From positions 39,092,654-39,156,653 of the forward strand of contig CP154957.1 of assembly GCA_039621445.1 (NCBI GenBank): 64,000 nucleotides of DNA, in the 5' to 3' direction. The position numbers and the translations under genes were made by a program. The notes under the pieces were generated by a model, which was not told the origin of the DNA, made no database searches, and saw only the letters and a list, made by a program, of their open reading frames with translations. This stretch comes from Euglena gracilis (Eukaryota; Euglenida; Euglenophyceae; Euglenales). Each line of letters opens with the position of its first letter. Position 1 is the first letter of the stretch. Shown here in pieces: positions 61,394-64,000 of this stretch.

Positions 61394-61833
61394 GGTACTT
61401 GTCTGTTATCGTACGACGGACCCCCCCCCCTTTCGGTTATGGTACGACGCCCTTTTTTTGGGTTGTTATGGGGTTATTGAAGGAGTAGGGTTAGGTGCGC
61501 TCATGCTACAGTGCGCTACATGGCCACGTTGCGCTACATGGCCACGTTGCGCTACATGGCCGTGAAGCGCAACATGGCCATGTAGCGCTATTATGGGGTT
61601 ATTGAAGGAGTAGGGTTAGGTGCGCTAATGGCCACGTTGCGCTAAATGGCCACGTTGCGCTACACGGCCATGTAGCGCAACGTGGCCATGTAGCGCAACG
61701 TGGCCATGTAGCGCAAACATGCATGTGCGCACCTAACCCTATTCCTTTAATTAACCCTAAAAAACCCAAAAAAAGGGCGTCGTACCATAACCGAAAGGGG
61801 GGGGGGTCCGTCGTACGATAACAGACAAGTACC
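61394..61833. mobile_element. GGTACT-family miniature element (440 bp), intact ends
   Basis: Inverted ends of about 105 bp (GGTACTTGTCTGTTATCGTA, CGACGGACCCCCCCC, CCCTTTCGGTTATGGTACGA, CGCCCTTTTTTTGGGTT) and an exact 8-bp target duplication GGAATGGG (61386-61393, 61834-61841). The core has 18-bp units GTTGCGCTACATGGCCAC in both orientations, and GAAGGAGTAGGGTTAGGTGC twice. No coding capacity. Superfamily unassigned; 8-bp duplications occur in hAT and P-like elements. Confidence 0.88.
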
Positions 61834-62152
61834 GGAATGGGTTTAGGGTGAGCCCAGGCACAGGGGGGGGGGTCCGCGGGACCCCCCTGTCGAGTTGCAA
61901 ACTCAACCGGACCGGTTGAGTTCAATGAGGGGGAGGGGGGTCCAGGGTCTGGACTGGTCATGTACAGGGGGAGGGCTGGCGGACCCCCTGTCGAGGTCTG
62001 AACTCAACCAGACAAGGGGGGAGGGGGGTTTGGGACCCGAACTCGACTGCCTGCCCCCCAGGGTATTGCATGGTCAGTCAGGTTAGTGGTCCCCTTGTGT
62101 GCATCGCACAATACCGTGATAGGCCCCCACAAGGAAAGGAAAGTTGTTGACT

Positions 62153-62318
62153 GGAACTCCTTCGTTAAACGTTAAACAACCGCCACCGAAGTTTTTTTTA
62201 AGGGTTATTGAAGGAGTAGGGTTAGTTGCGCAACATGGCTATGTGCACACCTAACCCTACTCCTTCAATGATCCTACAAATTCCGACTCAGAAAAATTTC
62301 GTTTAACGAAGGAGTACC
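62153..62318. mobile_element. GGTACT-family miniature element (166 bp)
   Basis: The ends GGAACTCCTTCGTTAAACG and complement GGTACTCCTTCGTTAAACG are inverted. The flanks TGTTGACT (62145-62152) and TGTTGACC (62319-62326) agree in 7 of 8. The core GAAGGAGTAGGGTTAGTTGC and its mirror CCTAACCCTACTCCTTCAAT are shared with the larger family members. Confidence 0.78.
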
Positions 62319-62329
62319 TGTTGACCCCC

Positions 62330-62451
62330 CCCCCCGATCTTGTCCCATACCCGGGCTTGCGTCAGCCGGGGAATGGGACAAGATCGGGGGGTTAATGCAC
62401 ATGGGGGGACCCGAGCGAGGCGCCAAAGGCACTGAGCGAGGGTCCCCCCAT
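62330..62451. repeat. two adjacent hairpins
   Basis: 62330-62391 has arms CCCCCCGATCTTGTCCCAT and its complement, with a smaller CCCGG...CCGGG stem inside. 62401-62451 has arms ATGGGGGGACCC and its complement around two GAGCGAGG words. Similar C-run hairpins with CACAATATGGGG lie at 56660-56830. Confidence 0.75.
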
Positions 62452-62807
62452 GTTTTTCTCTCTGGTTGGTCGGCTCTTTGGGTTCGCTGAGTACCCCGTA
62501 GAGACCAATATAATGATGTTGAGGGAAGAGTTCAAAGGTTTGCATGAGAACCTTAACCCTAACCCCACTCCTTCAAATAATGTCATTATACCACATTTTG
62601 GAACTCAAGGGACCAACTTGACATTTTGGAGATGGGGGTCGAGTGGCGATGTTCTTGGTCTGAAACCGTGTTTGGGCGAAAATTTGAACCGTCGTTTGGG
62701 ACGCCGGGTTCAGGACCAGACCATTGCTTAATCCCACCCCACCCCCAGGGGGGGGTGACTGACTGGTTTTTTCAGAGTGACTGCCTGGTTTTTTGGCCGT
62801 GACCCCA

Positions 62808-64000
62808 GGGTTTGATATAAGGAGGGCGTACATGGTTTAGGTGGGGGGGGTGTCCCCCCCACCCCCCCCCCCCTCCGGGCAGGGGGGTCCGGACCACCAC
62901 CCCCCCCCCCACCTGCCAGGGGGGTCCGGACCGACCCTCGGGGGGGTTCCCGGGACCCCCCCCAAAAGGGTCAATTTTTTCCTCTGGCGCTTCGCGCCGA
63001 ATTTTTTTTTGCATTTTGGCACATTTTTGCCCAAAAAGTGTGGCACTTTTGGTCGTTTTGGGTTAAAATTTTTCGGCCACCCTAACCGCGCACCCGTTTA
63101 GGTGGGGGGGGTGTCCCCCCCGGCTCATTGCGGGAAATTGGTGATGGACTTTTTGGTGGTCGGGCCGACTAGTCGGTACCGACCAATCCTACCGACCATT
63201 GGTGGTCGGGCCGACCACCAATTTTAAGTCCACCCCCCCCTCTAAAAAAATTTTTAAGCCCCCCCCCAAATTTTTTCATTGAAATATGAAGGAAAATGAC
63301 TCGAAACCCACAAAAAGACTCGTAACCGACCCAGGGCCAGGCACAGCGGCACAAAACAGTCCTAAGGCGCCTTCGGCGCCCTTGGTCGTCTAGCGGGGGG
63401 GGCTGCCGCCCCCCCCCCCCCCGCACCCCCCCCCGCCCTCCAATAACAAAATCCCCTCCGGGGGGTAACCGACCGAGGGCCAGGCGCGCATGTAATGCCA
63501 CGCGCACCGTAAACAAAACCGTCCTAAGGCGCCTTCGGCGCCCTTTGTCGTCTAGGGGGGGGGGGGGGGGCTGCCGCCCCCCCCCCCCCGCACCCCCCCC
63601 GCCCTCCAATAACAAAGTCCCCTCCGGGGGGTAACCGACCCAGGGCCATGGTTTCACAGAACAGGTGCAAAGAGAAGGTATTACTCAATTTTTTTTGCAA
63701 ATTGACCCCCGAATGGAGGGTTTGGAAGGCATTGGGGTGGGTTTCGAGTCATTTTCCTGCAAATTTGAATGAATTTTTTTTTCGAGGGGGGGGGGGGGCT
63801 TAAAAACTTTTTTGAAGGGGGGGGGGGGGGACTTAAAATTGGGGGTCGGGCCGACTAGTCGGCCCGATCACCAATGGTCGCTACCGACTAGTCGATAGAC
63901 TAGTCGGTAGCGACCACCAAAAAGTCCGTCACCAATTTCTCGCTCGGGGCCGTCCCCCCCCCACCCCCCCCTCCTGGCCCGCAGGGGGGGTCCGGACCAC
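62808..64000 (-). repeat. dispersed repeat C, copy 3, interrupted and cut by the window end
   Basis: Inverted relative to 49725. Starts GGGTTTGATATAAGGAGGGC (62808) and holds the TGGCGCTTCGCGCC stem-loop (62985). It breaks at 63121 in its GTCCCCCCC run and resumes at 63952 with the same GTCCCCCCC followed by CTCCTGGCCCGCAGGGGGGG. The break is filled by the Mutator-like copy 2. Confidence 0.85.
63122..63951. mobile_element. Mutator-like miniature element, copy 2 (830 bp), nested in repeat C
   Basis: The same ends as copy 1 (GGCTCATTGCGGGAAATTGG ... CGAGAAATTGG complement) and an exact 9-bp target duplication GTCCCCCCC (63113-63121, 63952-63960). It has two tandem units instead of four and differs from copy 1 mainly in homopolymer lengths and a few substitutions, so the two copies are recent relatives. 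Confidence 0.9.

Noticed and set aside
61365-61565. Frames with repeated CATWPR peptides
   Set aside because: They follow the 18-bp units of the GGTACT miniature element.

Overview
The window is nuclear DNA from a repeat-rich eukaryote, probably a protist or alga. I could not name the lineage. Genes are split by GT-AG introns, some very short (one of 46 bp is well supported). There are no bacterial-style operons and no rRNA or tRNA genes that I could recognise. Most of the sequence is transposons, foldback elements, microsatellites and long C or G homopolymer runs. TTAGGG-type telomere-like repeats suggest a telomere of that class.

Layout. 1-10 kb: on the plus strand, a split gene for a LicD/FKRP-like phosphotransferase, whose five core exons join in phase; less certain upstream exons include a signal-anchor segment, and the introns hold CT, GT and CA microsatellites. 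10-17 kb: no certain gene; an AT-richer minus-strand stretch with a zinc-knuckle-like motif, then a fragment of an hAT transposase C-terminus. 17.2-22 kb: a decayed DIRS-type retrotransposon (gag-like, reverse transcriptase, RNase H, tyrosine recombinase). 22.5-26.6 kb: two partial plus-strand genes, one carrying a 201-bp hAT-type miniature element inside its reading frame with an exact 8-bp target duplication. 27.5-33.1 kb: a Tc1/mariner-like inverted repeat pair loaded with other repeats, then a 2.97-kb element packed with GCGCAAATGCGC palindromes. 33.9-41.6 kb: a minus-strand coiled-coil gene in several exons, and a 1.6-kb hAT-like element carrying plus-strand coiled-coil exons. 42-50 kb: dispersed repeats, a nested hAT-like insertion, an AT-rich island, and a 2.17-kb element with terminal inverted repeats that encodes a broken tyrosine recombinase. 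50-64 kb: long palindromes of the CCGGTTCGGGC family, two copies of a Mutator-like miniature element with exact 9-bp target duplications, a minus-strand exon with two PAM2-like motifs, a head-to-head TTAGGG/CCCTAA tract, a divergent gene pair including an ArfGAP2/3-like protein, and a family of miniature elements beginning GGTACT.

The probable host genes are the LicD-like enzyme, the ArfGAP, its divergent acidic neighbour, the PAM2 protein, the coiled-coil gene and the two partial plus-strand genes. They share no obvious pathway. What unites the window is repeated nested transposition: several elements can be dated relative to one another because the interrupted sequence is recognisable on both sides. 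All calls come from reading the sequence; no homology search was run.
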